Source of the DNA: CANHBY01 sp031374415
Lineage (GTDB): Bacteria > Pseudomonadota > Gammaproteobacteria > Burkholderiales > Burkholderiaceae_C
Reading direction: 5' to 3'
DNA length: 49,641 nt
Assembly: GCA_031374415.1 (NCBI GenBank)
Contig: JANMGB010000059.1
Span: 1 to 49,641 of the forward strand
Shown here: in pieces, positions 16,329-24,972 of the stretch
Layout of the letters: each line of letters starts with the position of its first letter
How positions within the stretch are numbered: position 1 is the stretch's first letter
Notes under the pieces: model-generated
Database searches by the model: none
What the model saw: the letters and a program-made list of their open reading frames with translations, nothing else
Told to the model about the DNA's origin: nothing
Program-made: the position numbers and the translations under genes

Positions 16329-17108
16329 TCAACACCCCAGGCGCACCGCCTGCACCGGTTGCCCCGTGTCAGCGTTCACGATCACCAGATTGAGGTTTCG
16401 GGCGTTGGGCGCTGGGGTGGTTTGCTTGGGATTGAATGTCAACGTCACGGGATTGGCCTTGTTCGCGAGCCACGCGGGCACAGGCCGCCACTCGCGTACC
16501 ACCGCATCTTGAGCCAAGGTGCGTCCACGGTTCTCGCCGGCCGCCACGGCTGTTCGATGACCGCTCTCGGTCACCGCCCACAGGGCCTCCAGCCGCATGT
16601 CGGGCGCGGTGCCCGCCAAGGTGATTTGGGCGCGGTAGCTGTCGCCCTCCTTGAGCAGATTGATGGCCACTGGCGCGATGCGCTGCTCGCTCGCTTTGTC
16701 CCGCACGGGCCGTTTGTGCCAATCGGGCCGGTCCCGACCGTCGACGACCACTTGCGGTGTGTAGCTTTGCTGCGCGCCGTTGAAGCGGCGCTGCGCATGC
16801 TGGCGCTGGGTATTCTCAGGGCTGGCAAAAGGGTCGGGCCAGCCGAGGTTATCCCAGTAACTCACATGAAAAGCGAGGGCCACGACGTCGGGATCGGTCG
16901 CGGCCACTTTCGAGACCCATTGCTCGGCCGGGGGGCAGGAGCTGCATCCTTGTGAGGTGTAGAGCTCAAGCACCGTCGGCGCGCGAGGCCCACTCTTGAC
17001 CTCGCACGCGGGCGTGGCAGCGACAGCCACCCCCGTGACCAGCACCAGGCTGGCTGGAGCCAGGAGGAACAGCTGCTTGTGCAAGCGATGAAAAATGGCG
17101 GATGACAT
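16329..17108 (-). CDS. DUF1223 exported thioredoxin-fold protein
   Basis: 259 residues with an N-terminal signal peptide (hydrophobic core PASLVLVTGVAVAA, predicted cleavage before TPACEV). The mature start VLELYTSQGCSSCPPAEQW is the hallmark of the DUF1223 family, a thioredoxin-like fold with a CSSC pair. The region AFHVSYWDNLGWPDPFA and TPQVVVDGR complete the family pattern. It probably works in the periplasm on disulfides or metals; the precise role is unknown. Its stop lies only seven bases from that of the duplicated amidohydrolase-like gene on the other strand. Confidence 0.85.
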   Translation of the reverse strand: MSSAIFHRLHKQLFLLAPASLVLVTGVAVAATPACEVKSGPRAPTVLELYTSQGCSSCPPAEQWVSKVAATDPDVVALAFHVSYWDNLGWPDPFASPENTQRQHAQRRFNGAQQSYTPQVVVDGRDRPDWHKRPVRDKASEQRIAPVAINLLKEGDSYRAQITLAGTAPDMRLEALWAVTESGHRTAVAAGENRGRTLAQDAVVREWRPVPAWLANKANPVTLTFNPKQTTPAPNARNLNLVIVNADTGQPVQAVRLGC

Positions 17109-17216
17109 GAGCGGCCTTGGGGGGATGAACGACCTGCTTTGGTCGCGCCACCGCCAGGCGACTTACAGCGAGCACGCAGAATGTGACCGGCGCACTGCCC
17201 ACTGTTGGCGTTACGC

Positions 17217-17228
17217 TTAGGGCCCTAA
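17217..17228. promoter_or_regulatory. Perfect palindrome TTAGGGCCCTAA in a divergent control region
   Basis: A 12-base perfect palindrome lies 109 bases upstream of the DUF1223 start and 84 bases upstream of the glycoside hydrolase start. A second inverted pair, GCTCAA and TTGAGC, follows at about 17251-17279. These could be binding sites for a regulator shared by the two divergent genes; no regulator gene is adjacent. Confidence 0.3.
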
Positions 17229-17311
17229 TCGTGGGGTTTGGCGTGCGGCTCAACACGACTACCATCCACAATTGAGCATGTCCTGCCAAGCGTCCCCAAT
17301 TTTCAGCGCCC

Positions 17312-19600
17312 ATGTCGACAAAAATAAAGTTCTTGTGCCTCAGTGCCGTGGGTGCCATCGCTGCCTTCCTATGGGGCGGCTCGCCCAAAGTCCAGCCTGA
17401 GGCCACCGCCGCGCCAGCCAGTACCTGGGCCTTCACACCGAGTGACGACACCTTTGACAGCCGAGCCTTGCTCAACCTGCGCTCACTCAACGAGACCCTG
17501 GCTGGCGAGACGGGCTTCGTGGGGGTGAACTCAGCGGGCGAGTTGGTGCGGGGCAATGGCCAGCCGGTGCGTTTTTGGGCGGTCAACTCAGAGGTCGGCC
17601 GCAGCCCCTTCCAGACCACCCCTTTGGGCCCGACCCAAGCGCCTGAGCTGGCCCGCCACGCGCGCTTTTTAGCCAAACGCGGGGTCAACCTGGTGCGCCT
17701 GCACCGGCAAATCAGCCCCGACCTTCAAGCCCAAGCCAACGCGCGAATGGCGGACATCAACGCCGTGGAGCGCGACGGCATCTGGCGCACGGTGGCCGCG
17801 CTGCGCAAGGAGGGCATCTACACCGCGCTGTCGCCCTATTGGGCGGGGCCCATGAAGTTCGCCCCGGATTGGCTGCCCGGCGGCCCGCCCCAGCACGCCT
17901 TTGGCCTGCTGTTTTTTGAACCCCGATTGCAAAGTGCCTACAAGCAGTGGCTCAAACAACTGTTGGCCGAAGAAAACCCCCACACGGGGCTGCCCCTGGG
18001 CCAAGACCCCAGCGTGGCGCTGCTGCAGCTGCAAAACGAAGACAGCCTGTTGTTCTGGACCGTGGACCTGATCAAAGGCCCGCAACGCCAGATGCTGGAA
18101 GAGCGCTTTGATGCCTTTTTGCGCGCCAAGTATGGTGATGCCGCCCGCGTGGGGACCGCGTGGCAAGGCGACGTCGACCGTGGCACGGGGGCGCCGCAGC
18201 CACCGCGCATGAGCCTGTTGAACATGTCCGAGCTCACCTCGGCGCCCAACAAGCCGGGCCGTGCACAGCGCCAGGCTGATCAGACCGAGTTCTTCGGCCG
18301 CTTGATGCACGACTTCAACCAAGACATCGTGCGCTACCTGCGCGATGAGCTCGGCGTCAAGACGCTCATCAACGCCGGCAATTGGAAAACCGCCCACTCT
18401 GGCCAGCTGGGCGATGTGGAGCGCTGGTCGTACACCGCCGCCCCCGTTGACGCGGTGAACCGCTACACCAGCAGCGTGCACCAAGGCCCCCACGTGGGCT
18501 GGGCCGTGCAAGCCGGGGACACCTTCACCAGCGACAGCGTGTTGCGCACGCCGCGGCTGATGCCACTGGCACTGCGCCAAACGGTGGGCCGTCCCATGCT
18601 GGTCACCGAGGGCAGCTGGCCCATGCCCCAGGCTTACGCGGCGGAAGGGCCGTTTCTGGTGTCCGTGTACGGGGGGCTCACGGGGGTGGGTGGCTACACC
18701 TGGTTCGACACCCACAGCGAAGGCTGGGGCCCGCCCCAGTCGCCCAACGGCTACCTGGCGGCACAAAGCAAGTGGTCAATTGCCACGCCGGACACCCTGG
18801 GCAACTTCCCTGCCGCGGCCCTGGCTTACCGCCAAGGCTATGTGCAACGAGGCCAGCCCGTGCTCACTGAAACCCGCAGCATGGGTGATTTGTGGCGCCG
18901 TCAGCCGGCCCTGCGGCCAGAAGAGCCCAGCTTCGACCCCAACCGCGACCGCGGCCAGGTGGCACGCGAGGCGACGGCCGCCGCGTGGCCCGCCGAGGCT
19001 TTTTTGGTCGGCCCGGTGCAGGTGGCCTTTGATGACAAAGCCACCAGCAGTCGTGCGAACCCCTTGGCGCCCGATCTGTCACGCTGGATCGAGCCTGGCG
19101 TGATTCGCGCCAACACGGGCCAGATCGTGCTCAACCATGAGTCGGGCTTTTGCACCGTGGATGCGCCGCAGGTGCAAGGCGTGGCGGCCCACTTTGCCAA
19201 AGCGCCGGTGCATCAACTCACGGATGTGCGGTTTGTGTCGGGCAATGCCTTTGGCGCGGCCATGGCCGTGTCGCTGGACGGTGCGCCCTTGAAAACCGCC
19301 AAGCGGGTGCTGGTCCAATATGGCACCCAAAGCCGGCCCACCCACTGGCAGGAAAAGCCCACCCGACTGTCCCTGGACGGCGGCGTCACCGTGGACGGCA
19401 TGACGCTCACCTCGCACGGGCAAGCGCCCTGGCAAGTGATCAAGGGGCAGCTGCAGGTCAGCATCAACAACCCCGCGCTGAGCCGCGCCAGCGTGCTCGA
19501 CATGAACGGCATGGTCATTGACACCCTGCCCTTGCAACGATCGGCCACCCAAGTGAGCTTTCGGTTCCCTGACAGCGCGATGTACGTCGTGTTGCAGTAA
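17312..19600 (+). CDS. Exported clan GH-A-like glycoside hydrolase
   Basis: 762 residues with a signal peptide or N-terminal anchor (FLCLSAVGAIAAFLWGG). After a linker, residues about 65-510 read as a TIM-barrel glycoside hydrolase: FWAVNSEV, GVNLVRLHRQ, then LQNEDS with Glu243 as likely acid/base, and VTEGSW with Glu433 as likely nucleophile. The Asn-Glu pair on strand four and a glutamate on strand seven are the clan GH-A pattern (GH5-like). Residues about 560-762 look like beta-rich C-terminal domains. It should cut a beta-linked polysaccharide outside the cytoplasm. It is divergent from the DUF1223 gene. No ribosome binding site is obvious before the ATG. Confidence 0.75.
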   Translation: MSTKIKFLCLSAVGAIAAFLWGGSPKVQPEATAAPASTWAFTPSDDTFDSRALLNLRSLNETLAGETGFVGVNSAGELVRGNGQPVRFWAVNSEVGRSPFQTTPLGPTQAPELARHARFLAKRGVNLVRLHRQISPDLQAQANARMADINAVERDGIWRTVAALRKEGIYTALSPYWAGPMKFAPDWLPGGPPQHAFGLLFFEPRLQSAYKQWLKQLLAEENPHTGLPLGQDPSVALLQLQNEDSLLFWTVDLIKGPQRQMLEERFDAFLRAKYGDAARVGTAWQGDVDRGTGAPQPPRMSLLNMSELTSAPNKPGRAQRQADQTEFFGRLMHDFNQDIVRYLRDELGVKTLINAGNWKTAHSGQLGDVERWSYTAAPVDAVNRYTSSVHQGPHVGWAVQAGDTFTSDSVLRTPRLMPLALRQTVGRPMLVTEGSWPMPQAYAAEGPFLVSVYGGLTGVGGYTWFDTHSEGWGPPQSPNGYLAAQSKWSIATPDTLGNFPAAALAYRQGYVQRGQPVLTETRSMGDLWRRQPALRPEEPSFDPNRDRGQVAREATAAAWPAEAFLVGPVQVAFDDKATSSRANPLAPDLSRWIEPGVIRANTGQIVLNHESGFCTVDAPQVQGVAAHFAKAPVHQLTDVRFVSGNAFGAAMAVSLDGAPLKTAKRVLVQYGTQSRPTHWQEKPTRLSLDGGVTVDGMTLTSHGQAPWQVIKGQLQVSINNPALSRASVLDMNGMVIDTLPLQRSATQVSFRFPDSAMYVVLQ

Positions 19601-19631
19601 GCCGGCGCCACCATCCCAGGTCGCGGAGCCA

Positions 19632-19931
19632 GTAGCCCGTCGCGGCGGATTTGAAAGGCTGAATGGTTGCGAGGCCCTTGGCGAAGTACACAGGCTGCTG
19701 GATTCCCGCCTGCGCGGGAATGACATGGGGAGATGCCAACCCCTGCGCCCGTCATCCCCGCCATCTCCCGTCATCCCCGCCGTCTCCCGTCATCCCCGCG
19801 AAGGCGGGGATCCAGGACGGTGCCTCAAGAGCAACATCCCCGCGCACTGCATTCCTCCAAGCTCAGCTTGCCCATGCGCCACCTGTTCGCTTTGGCGCAA
19901 TCAACCGTTCAAATCCACTGAGACGGGGTAC
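19632..19931 (-). mobile_element. MITE-like inverted-repeat element, copy 2
   Basis: 300-bp copy in the opposite orientation to copy 1. Left end GTAGCCCGTCGCGGCGGATT, right end ...CCACTGAGACGGGGTAC. The core holds a CCCGCCTGCGCGGG palindrome and three 19-bp tandem units (19746-19802) of the CCCGTCATCCCCGCC type, where copy 1 has one. It lies between the glycoside hydrolase and the unrecognised gene at 20079 and, with copy 3 in the same orientation, brackets that gene. Confidence 0.78.
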
Positions 19932-20078
19932 TAGGGGATAACCCAGCAAGAGGATTCCCTTAGCACCCCCCGGCGGGCCGCTTTCCGTCAATACACTGGC
20001 CCCCCCGCGGACTTCGTAGAAGTCAGTTCCGCATTGATGCCACTCGTTTTGAGTGGCGCCCAACAGTGCGAGAACAAC

Positions 20079-21434
20079 ATGGTTATAAAGGCCATCGCGA
20101 AGATCCCCTATACCGATGCATTCGCGAAACAGACTGCATCGCAGTCAGCAAGGGTTGAACCCAGCCCGGATGTTCAGGCAAAGCGATCCGCGAGCACTCA
20201 GTCGGATTCTTTGAAGCTGAGATTGAGCAAGCTAGCAGCGCTCGCCGCCACGCTGTCCGCCCTGCCAAAATCGACCCACTCCTTTGCGAATCCCCCAGTT
20301 GGCGGCATCCCCCCCCGAGGATCACGGGTGGCATTTGTCCACAGACAACTTATTCAAAGTTCAGAGGAGTCTCGCCACCCAAGCGCAGGATTTTCGCTGC
20401 CCAAGCTGCGGGGCAAAAACACAGACGACGTCGAGGAGTTTGATGATTTTGGTGACCAGTCGGTGGGTGGCCTGCCTGAATCCAACATTGGAGATCCCGA
20501 ATCTTTTCTGAACAAGTTCAGAACAGGCGACGGGGGAGAGTTCGACGAAGCCGCGTTGCGGGTCTACGGCTATACGCAGCAACTCGAGATCGGCCTGGCC
20601 GAACTCAAAAACGCAAGCGAAGAGCCTGTCGTGCACCTCAGCAAGCTGAATGCCTTGGCTTCTGTTTGCGTGGATCTGCTCAAGTTGCTTTGTGAAATCC
20701 CCCCTGATCAGCAAAATCTGCCCGCCATTTCTGAAATAAGAAATTCATACTTGTCACAATTGGATGGGCTTTTCCAATCGTCTGGCGATGGGGCGGGCAG
20801 AAAAAACTACTTGCATAAGATTGAGCAAACCTACGCTGGCGCGGGGGGGATCAGTGCGCTGGACAGTGTCCCCGGCAGGATGCTGGCCCATCTGTCGGCG
20901 CATCTTCAGCCCGAGATCAACGAGCAAATCAGGGACCCTCGTCATGACTTGGCTGTGACAGGCAGGTCCATGCGCAGCACTTTGATACCGATCTTGGAGC
21001 GTCACCGCAAGATGCATGAAAGGCAAGCTGGCTTGGAGACCCTTTCAGGAAACCACGCCCAAGCAGCGGAGCTTTTGCAAAAATGTGCTGACTCAGCGCT
21101 CCTGGCCAAACACATCTGGGATCCCGATGACACGTCTAGCGAGCATGTGGCGCTGAACTTCAATCTCTTGAAGTCGCAGATCCTTGCCGAGGACGACGAT
21201 GCTGTTGGGACGCTTGAGGGTCTCTACATGACGATGCTTGCCTTCGCGCAAGAACATGAGGATCATTTTTCAGCCGACTTTGCGCAGGACAAGTTCCTCA
21301 AGGATCTTGACGATGCCTACAGTGCATTTCTCGAAGAGGTGGATAACGGGGGGATGAGAGCCAGCTTGGATCACCCGATCGCTCGCCTGTTCGTGAGCGC
21401 AGATAAGCATGGCGTCTTTGACGGTTCAGCGTAG
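20079..21434 (+). CDS. Unrecognised protein bracketed by MITE-like copies
   Basis: 451 residues; I do not recognise the family. The first 90 residues are Ser/Thr/Lys-rich with no signal peptide (AKRSASTQSDSLKLRLSK). The rest is acidic and apparently almost wholly helical: FDEAALRVYGYTQQLEIGLAE, then LKLLCEIPPDQQNLPAISEI, then MRSTLIPILERHRKMHERQA. No catalytic motif or membrane segment is visible. The start ATG at 20079 is my choice; an earlier ATG at 20034 is possible and ribosome binding sites are weak for both. The stop codon TAG lies inside the first bases of element copy 3, and copy 2 lies about 150 bases upstream in the same orientation. The N-terminal style resembles that of the other accessory proteins here; a secreted effector is a guess. 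Confidence 0.65.
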   Translation: MVIKAIAKIPYTDAFAKQTASQSARVEPSPDVQAKRSASTQSDSLKLRLSKLAALAATLSALPKSTHSFANPPVGGIPPRGSRVAFVHRQLIQSSEESRHPSAGFSLPKLRGKNTDDVEEFDDFGDQSVGGLPESNIGDPESFLNKFRTGDGGEFDEAALRVYGYTQQLEIGLAELKNASEEPVVHLSKLNALASVCVDLLKLLCEIPPDQQNLPAISEIRNSYLSQLDGLFQSSGDGAGRKNYLHKIEQTYAGAGGISALDSVPGRMLAHLSAHLQPEINEQIRDPRHDLAVTGRSMRSTLIPILERHRKMHERQAGLETLSGNHAQAAELLQKCADSALLAKHIWDPDDTSSEHVALNFNLLKSQILAEDDDAVGTLEGLYMTMLAFAQEHEDHFSADFAQDKFLKDLDDAYSAFLEEVDNGGMRASLDHPIARLFVSADKHGVFDGSA

Positions 21435-21751
21435 GACGCCGTCGCAGTGAATTTGAAAGGTTGAATTCTTGCCAGGCCAGTGGCGAAGTACACAGGCTGC
21501 TGGATTCCCGCCTGCGCGGGAATGACATGGGGAGAGGCCAGCCCCTGCGCCCGTCATCCCCGCCCGCGCCCGTCATCCCCGCCCGCGCCCGTCATCCCCG
21601 CCTGCGCCCGTCATCCCCGCGCAGGCGGGGATCCAGGAGCGTGCCTCAGGAGCGCTATACCCTCGCAATGCATTCCTGCAAGCTCAGCTTGCCCATGCAC
21701 CACCTGTTCGCGCTGGCAAAATCAACCTTCCAAACTCACTGAGACGGGGTA
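21431..21751 (-). mobile_element. MITE-like inverted-repeat element, copy 3
   Basis: About 320 bp, same orientation as copy 2. The left end GTCGCAGTGAATTTGAAAGG and right end ...CACTGAGACGGGGTA are inverted repeats. It sits between two convergent genes, the unrecognised gene ending at 21434 and the chemoreceptor ending at 21770, and its palindromes could act as a two-way transcription stop. Confidence 0.8.
21548..21623. repeat. 19-bp tandem repeat inside element copy 3
   Basis: Four consecutive 19-base units of the form CGCCCGTCATCCCCGCCCG, with only one to three differences between units. Copy 2 has three such units and copies 1, 4 and the fragment at 7004 have one, so the unit number varies among copies. 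Confidence 0.88.
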
Positions 21752-21769
21752 GCAGGCCGTGTTCTCGTA

Positions 21770-23338
21770 TCACTCCATCGCCATGCGCTCATCCAGCTTA
21801 AAAGTCGCCACCGCCCGCACCAAGCCCTGCGCCTGGACCTTCAAATTTTCGGCCGAGGCCATGCTCACCTGCACCAGCGCCGCGTTCTCTTGCGTGGCTT
21901 GATCGATCTGGCCCACGGCATGGCCCACCTCGGCCACGCCGGCGCTTTGCTCAGCACTGGCCGCGCTGATTTCGCCCATGATGTCGGTCACGCGGCGAAT
22001 GGCTGCCACCACCTCATCCATGGTGGAGCCGGCTTGGTCGACCAAGGCCGTGCCCTGCTCAACGCGCTCCACGCTGGCACTGATGAGCGCCTTGATCTCT
22101 TTGGCCGCATCCGCACTGCGCTGTGCCAAGCTGCGCACCTCACTGGCCACCACCGCAAAACCCCGGCCTTGCTCACCGGCACGAGCAGCCTCGACCGCCG
22201 CATTGAGCGCCAAAATGTTGGTCTGAAACGCGATGCCATCGATCACGCTGATGATGTCAGCGATTTTCTTGGACGACTCATTGATGCCCTTCATCGTCTC
22301 GACCACCCGGCCCACCACCTCACCACCCTGCACAGCCACCGTGCTTGCACCCCGGGCCAATTCATTGGCCTGCTGGGCGTTGCTGGCGTTTTGTTGCACG
22401 GCGGAGTTCAAACGCGCCATCGACGTGGCCGTTTGCTCCAGCGCCGAGGCCTGCTTTTCTGTGCGGGCGCTCAAATTGTTGTTGCCTGATGCAATCTCAG
22501 CCGCTGTGAGCTCGACGCCCCGAGCCCCGGTTTGCACCGAGCCCACTGTGTGCCGAAAATTTTTCACCATGTCCCTCATGGCGTTCATCAACTCACCGAT
22601 GTCGTCAGTCCGCCCTGGTGTGAATCGATGGTTCAAATCTCCGGCGGCCATGCGGTTGGCCACCGTCCTGGCGGCGCTCAAACCATCCACGATGGAGTGC
22701 GCCACCCCATACGACAAGACCAACATCGAGCCCGCCAGCACCACCACCACGCCAACAATCTGAAGCAACTGAGCCCGCATTTGCGCCTGCAAATCATCCA
22801 GGTAAATGCCTGAACCCAACACCCACCCCCAAGGCTCAAACCCCTTCACATACGATATTTTTTCCACAGGCTCGGACTCGCCTGGCTTGGGCCACAAATA
22901 GGGCACAAAGCCGGCTTTTTCTTTGCGCACCATGTCGACAAACGCCACAAACAAGGCCTTGCCATTGGGGTCTTTGATGCCCGTGGCATCTTTGCCATCG
23001 AGCTCGGGCTTGATGGGGTGCATCACGACCTTGGGGTGCATGTCGTTGATCCAAAAATATTCTTTGCCGCTGTAACGCAAGGCGCCAACCGCGGCGCGCG
23101 CGATGCCCTGGGCCTCTTCACGCTTGGCCTTGCCCGAAGTCTCCAGGCCATGCGCCCACTCGATCACGCCCATGGCCGTCTCGACCTGGGCCTTGGTGGC
23201 GCTTTGGCGGGCCTCATACCCTGTACGGTAGGTGTTTTGAGCCTGCCAAGCGGCGAACAAAAACACCGCGCCCACACCCAACACGGCCATCACCTGCAGC
23301 TTGAGGTTGATGGACCACTGACTGAACCAAGTTGCCAC
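21770..23338 (-). CDS. Methyl-accepting chemotaxis protein with single Cache domain
   Basis: 522 residues. TM1 at about residues 15-32, a periplasmic single Cache-type domain (GKEYFWINDMHPKVVMHP, then GFEPWGWVLGSGIYLDD), TM2 at about 192-213, a HAMP domain, then the long cytoplasmic coiled coil with the signalling tip around IDGIAFQTNILALNAAVEAA. It senses a small ligand outside and controls CheA-CheW. No C-terminal NWETF-type CheR-binding pentapeptide is present. I chose the GTG at 23338, which has AGGAG six bases upstream; the longer frame from 23407 adds 23 residues with no support. Confidence 0.93.
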   Translation of the reverse strand: MATWFSQWSINLKLQVMAVLGVGAVFLFAAWQAQNTYRTGYEARQSATKAQVETAMGVIEWAHGLETSGKAKREEAQGIARAAVGALRYSGKEYFWINDMHPKVVMHPIKPELDGKDATGIKDPNGKALFVAFVDMVRKEKAGFVPYLWPKPGESEPVEKISYVKGFEPWGWVLGSGIYLDDLQAQMRAQLLQIVGVVVVLAGSMLVLSYGVAHSIVDGLSAARTVANRMAAGDLNHRFTPGRTDDIGELMNAMRDMVKNFRHTVGSVQTGARGVELTAAEIASGNNNLSARTEKQASALEQTATSMARLNSAVQQNASNAQQANELARGASTVAVQGGEVVGRVVETMKGINESSKKIADIISVIDGIAFQTNILALNAAVEAARAGEQGRGFAVVASEVRSLAQRSADAAKEIKALISASVERVEQGTALVDQAGSTMDEVVAAIRRVTDIMGEISAASAEQSAGVAEVGHAVGQIDQATQENAALVQVSMASAENLKVQAQGLVRAVATFKLDERMAME

Positions 23339-23604
23339 GCTCGTCTCCTGGTTGAGAACCTGCGCGCGTAAAGCGTCGAACCCCTGCCCGCGCAGCCTGA
23401 GTGTCAATTCTCAAGCGCACGGCTGGGATCGTGGCCCGAAACAGTGCTGTGAAAGGCGCCCTTCTCTGAGGCCCGGCGCAGCCGATGCACCCACCGTCTT
23501 GACTGCAGGGCCCGCCCCCCATTCGGGGGGATAGAGGATGGGTCTGCTGTCGGATAGAGTGGCTGGCTCTAAAGCCGTTTGATCACACACAAAGAGGAAG
23601 CAGG

Positions 23605-24111
23605 ATGAAAGACATTTACCTGAAGTTCACCAAGAAGACCAACTCCAAAGACATCATCGGTGAGTCCACCGATGCCGAGCACAAAGACTGGGTTGAAGTG
23701 TCATCCTGGATGCATGAAGTTTCTCAACCCAAGTCAGCTACAGCCTCTACCGCCGGAGGCCACACAGCCGAGCGTTGCGAACACGGGGAAATGGGATTCA
23801 CAAAAGACATCGATAAGTCAAGTGTTTACATCTGGGAGGCCTGCTCTGCGGCTTACGCCTACGACGTTGAAGTTCAATTCTTCCGTGCCTCCGGTACCGT
23901 ACGTACAAATTATTTGACGATCAAACTCACAGATGCAATCATTTCACATGTGAGCATGAGCATTCCAGACTTTGGACTTCCAATTGAAACAATTGGAATT
24001 AAATATTCTAAAGTGACATGGCAATATAAAGGATCGAATACTGACGGAAGTGCCAATGTCGGCAATCACGTTGTCGGCTGGGATTTGTCACAAAACAAAT
24101 CTGCGGCCTAA
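23605..24111 (+). CDS. hcp: Type VI secretion Hcp-family protein
   Basis: 168 residues. The sequence MKDIYLKFTKKTNSKDIIGE, the DWVEVSSWMHEVSQ segment, then GEMGFTKDIDKSSVYIWEAC and YLTIKLTDAIISHVSMS follow the Hcp pattern of beta strands that assemble into the hexameric tube of the type VI secretion system. Hcp is both tube subunit and carrier: small effectors travel inside the ring. No other structural T6SS gene is in the window, so this is an orphan copy. A clear ribosome binding site (AGGAAGCAGG) precedes the ATG. It is followed by an amidase and an exported protein in an AT-richer block, the usual layout of a carrier-effector-immunity cassette. Confidence 0.88.
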   Translation: MKDIYLKFTKKTNSKDIIGESTDAEHKDWVEVSSWMHEVSQPKSATASTAGGHTAERCEHGEMGFTKDIDKSSVYIWEACSAAYAYDVEVQFFRASGTVRTNYLTIKLTDAIISHVSMSIPDFGLPIETIGIKYSKVTWQYKGSNTDGSANVGNHVVGWDLSQNKSAA

Positions 24112-24169
24112 AGATACCAACCAAGGGCGCAACATGCCCTTGGGAAATTAATGCATTGGAAGGTTTGAC

Positions 24170-24919
24170 ATGCTTACAGTAGATGAAAATGGGATCGTCG
24201 ACAGCGATCGAATTACCGTCGATAAGAAATCTATCGCGAACATTAGCAATGATCAGAAGTTGATTTTGATAAATGGTATCATCGTACATCAAACAGCATC
24301 TGATACTGCAGCAGATACATTAAGAGGCTACGCAAATCCAAAGCACAAGCACGGCGCTCATTTCCTAATAGATCTTGATGGAACTATATATCAAACAGCC
24401 TCGTTAACTAAAACAGCAAGTCATGTTGGAAAACTGAGATCAAGGTGCTTCATTAATCTCAGCTGCGAGCCATCAGAAATGATTAAGCATGGCACCAAAG
24501 ACGGTCAATACTGGCTGGGGGATCAAGTTAAAACCTCTGCACGTATCGAGGCGGCAAAACCATATCCAGAGAGATACCCCGACAACACCGACTCCATAGG
24601 TATTGAAATTGTTGGCAACATACGAATTCCAGAACGCCTAAAAAAACATCACGAAACACTATCTGAAGAGGCCAAGAAAGTAAATCTTGAAAAAAAAGGT
24701 GTTTACGATACAGTAAATGCCTCACAAAATAGCTCTCTTATATGGCTAATGCGGCAGCTGATGGATACCTTCAAAGATATCAAGGAAATCATCCCACATC
24801 CGACCGTTTCACGAAAAGGCGGGGATCCAAAAGCCAATGGTGAGGAAGCTCATACTGCTCGACCGGCGATAAACGCGGTGATGCAGTCCAGACCTACGCC
24901 TACGCCTACGCCAAAATAA
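24170..24919 (+). CDS. Peptidoglycan amidase (Amidase_2 fold), candidate T6SS effector
   Basis: 249 residues, no signal peptide. It has the N-acetylmuramoyl-L-alanine amidase fold: IIVHQTAS with zinc ligand His40, GAHFLIDLDGTIYQ, TASHVGK (His85), DSIGIEIVGN, and IIPHPTVSRKGGDPKA with His210 and Asp219. The H-H-D set of zinc ligands appears complete. Such enzymes cut the bond between MurNAc and the stem peptide. Lacking its own export signal but following an hcp gene by 58 bases, it could be carried through the Hcp tube into the periplasm of a rival. The C-terminus ends in a PTPTPTPK tail. Ribosome binding site GGAAGG upstream. A phage-type endolysin is the main alternative. Confidence 0.82.
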   Translation: MLTVDENGIVDSDRITVDKKSIANISNDQKLILINGIIVHQTASDTAADTLRGYANPKHKHGAHFLIDLDGTIYQTASLTKTASHVGKLRSRCFINLSCEPSEMIKHGTKDGQYWLGDQVKTSARIEAAKPYPERYPDNTDSIGIEIVGNIRIPERLKKHHETLSEEAKKVNLEKKGVYDTVNASQNSSLIWLMRQLMDTFKDIKEIIPHPTVSRKGGDPKANGEEAHTARPAINAVMQSRPTPTPTPK

Positions 24920-24972
24920 ATTATTTATTGATAATTTTTCTTGAGCAATCATTATCTACCGGCAACCAAAGA

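Noticed and set aside
19733..19935. CRISPR-like array from the repeated GTCATCCCCGC units
   Set aside because: The units are contiguous 19-bp tandem repeats without unique spacers, and there are no cas genes.
22625..22640. GGTTCAAATC resembling a tRNA T-loop
   Set aside because: It lies inside the chemoreceptor coding sequence and no tRNA cloverleaf can be formed around it.
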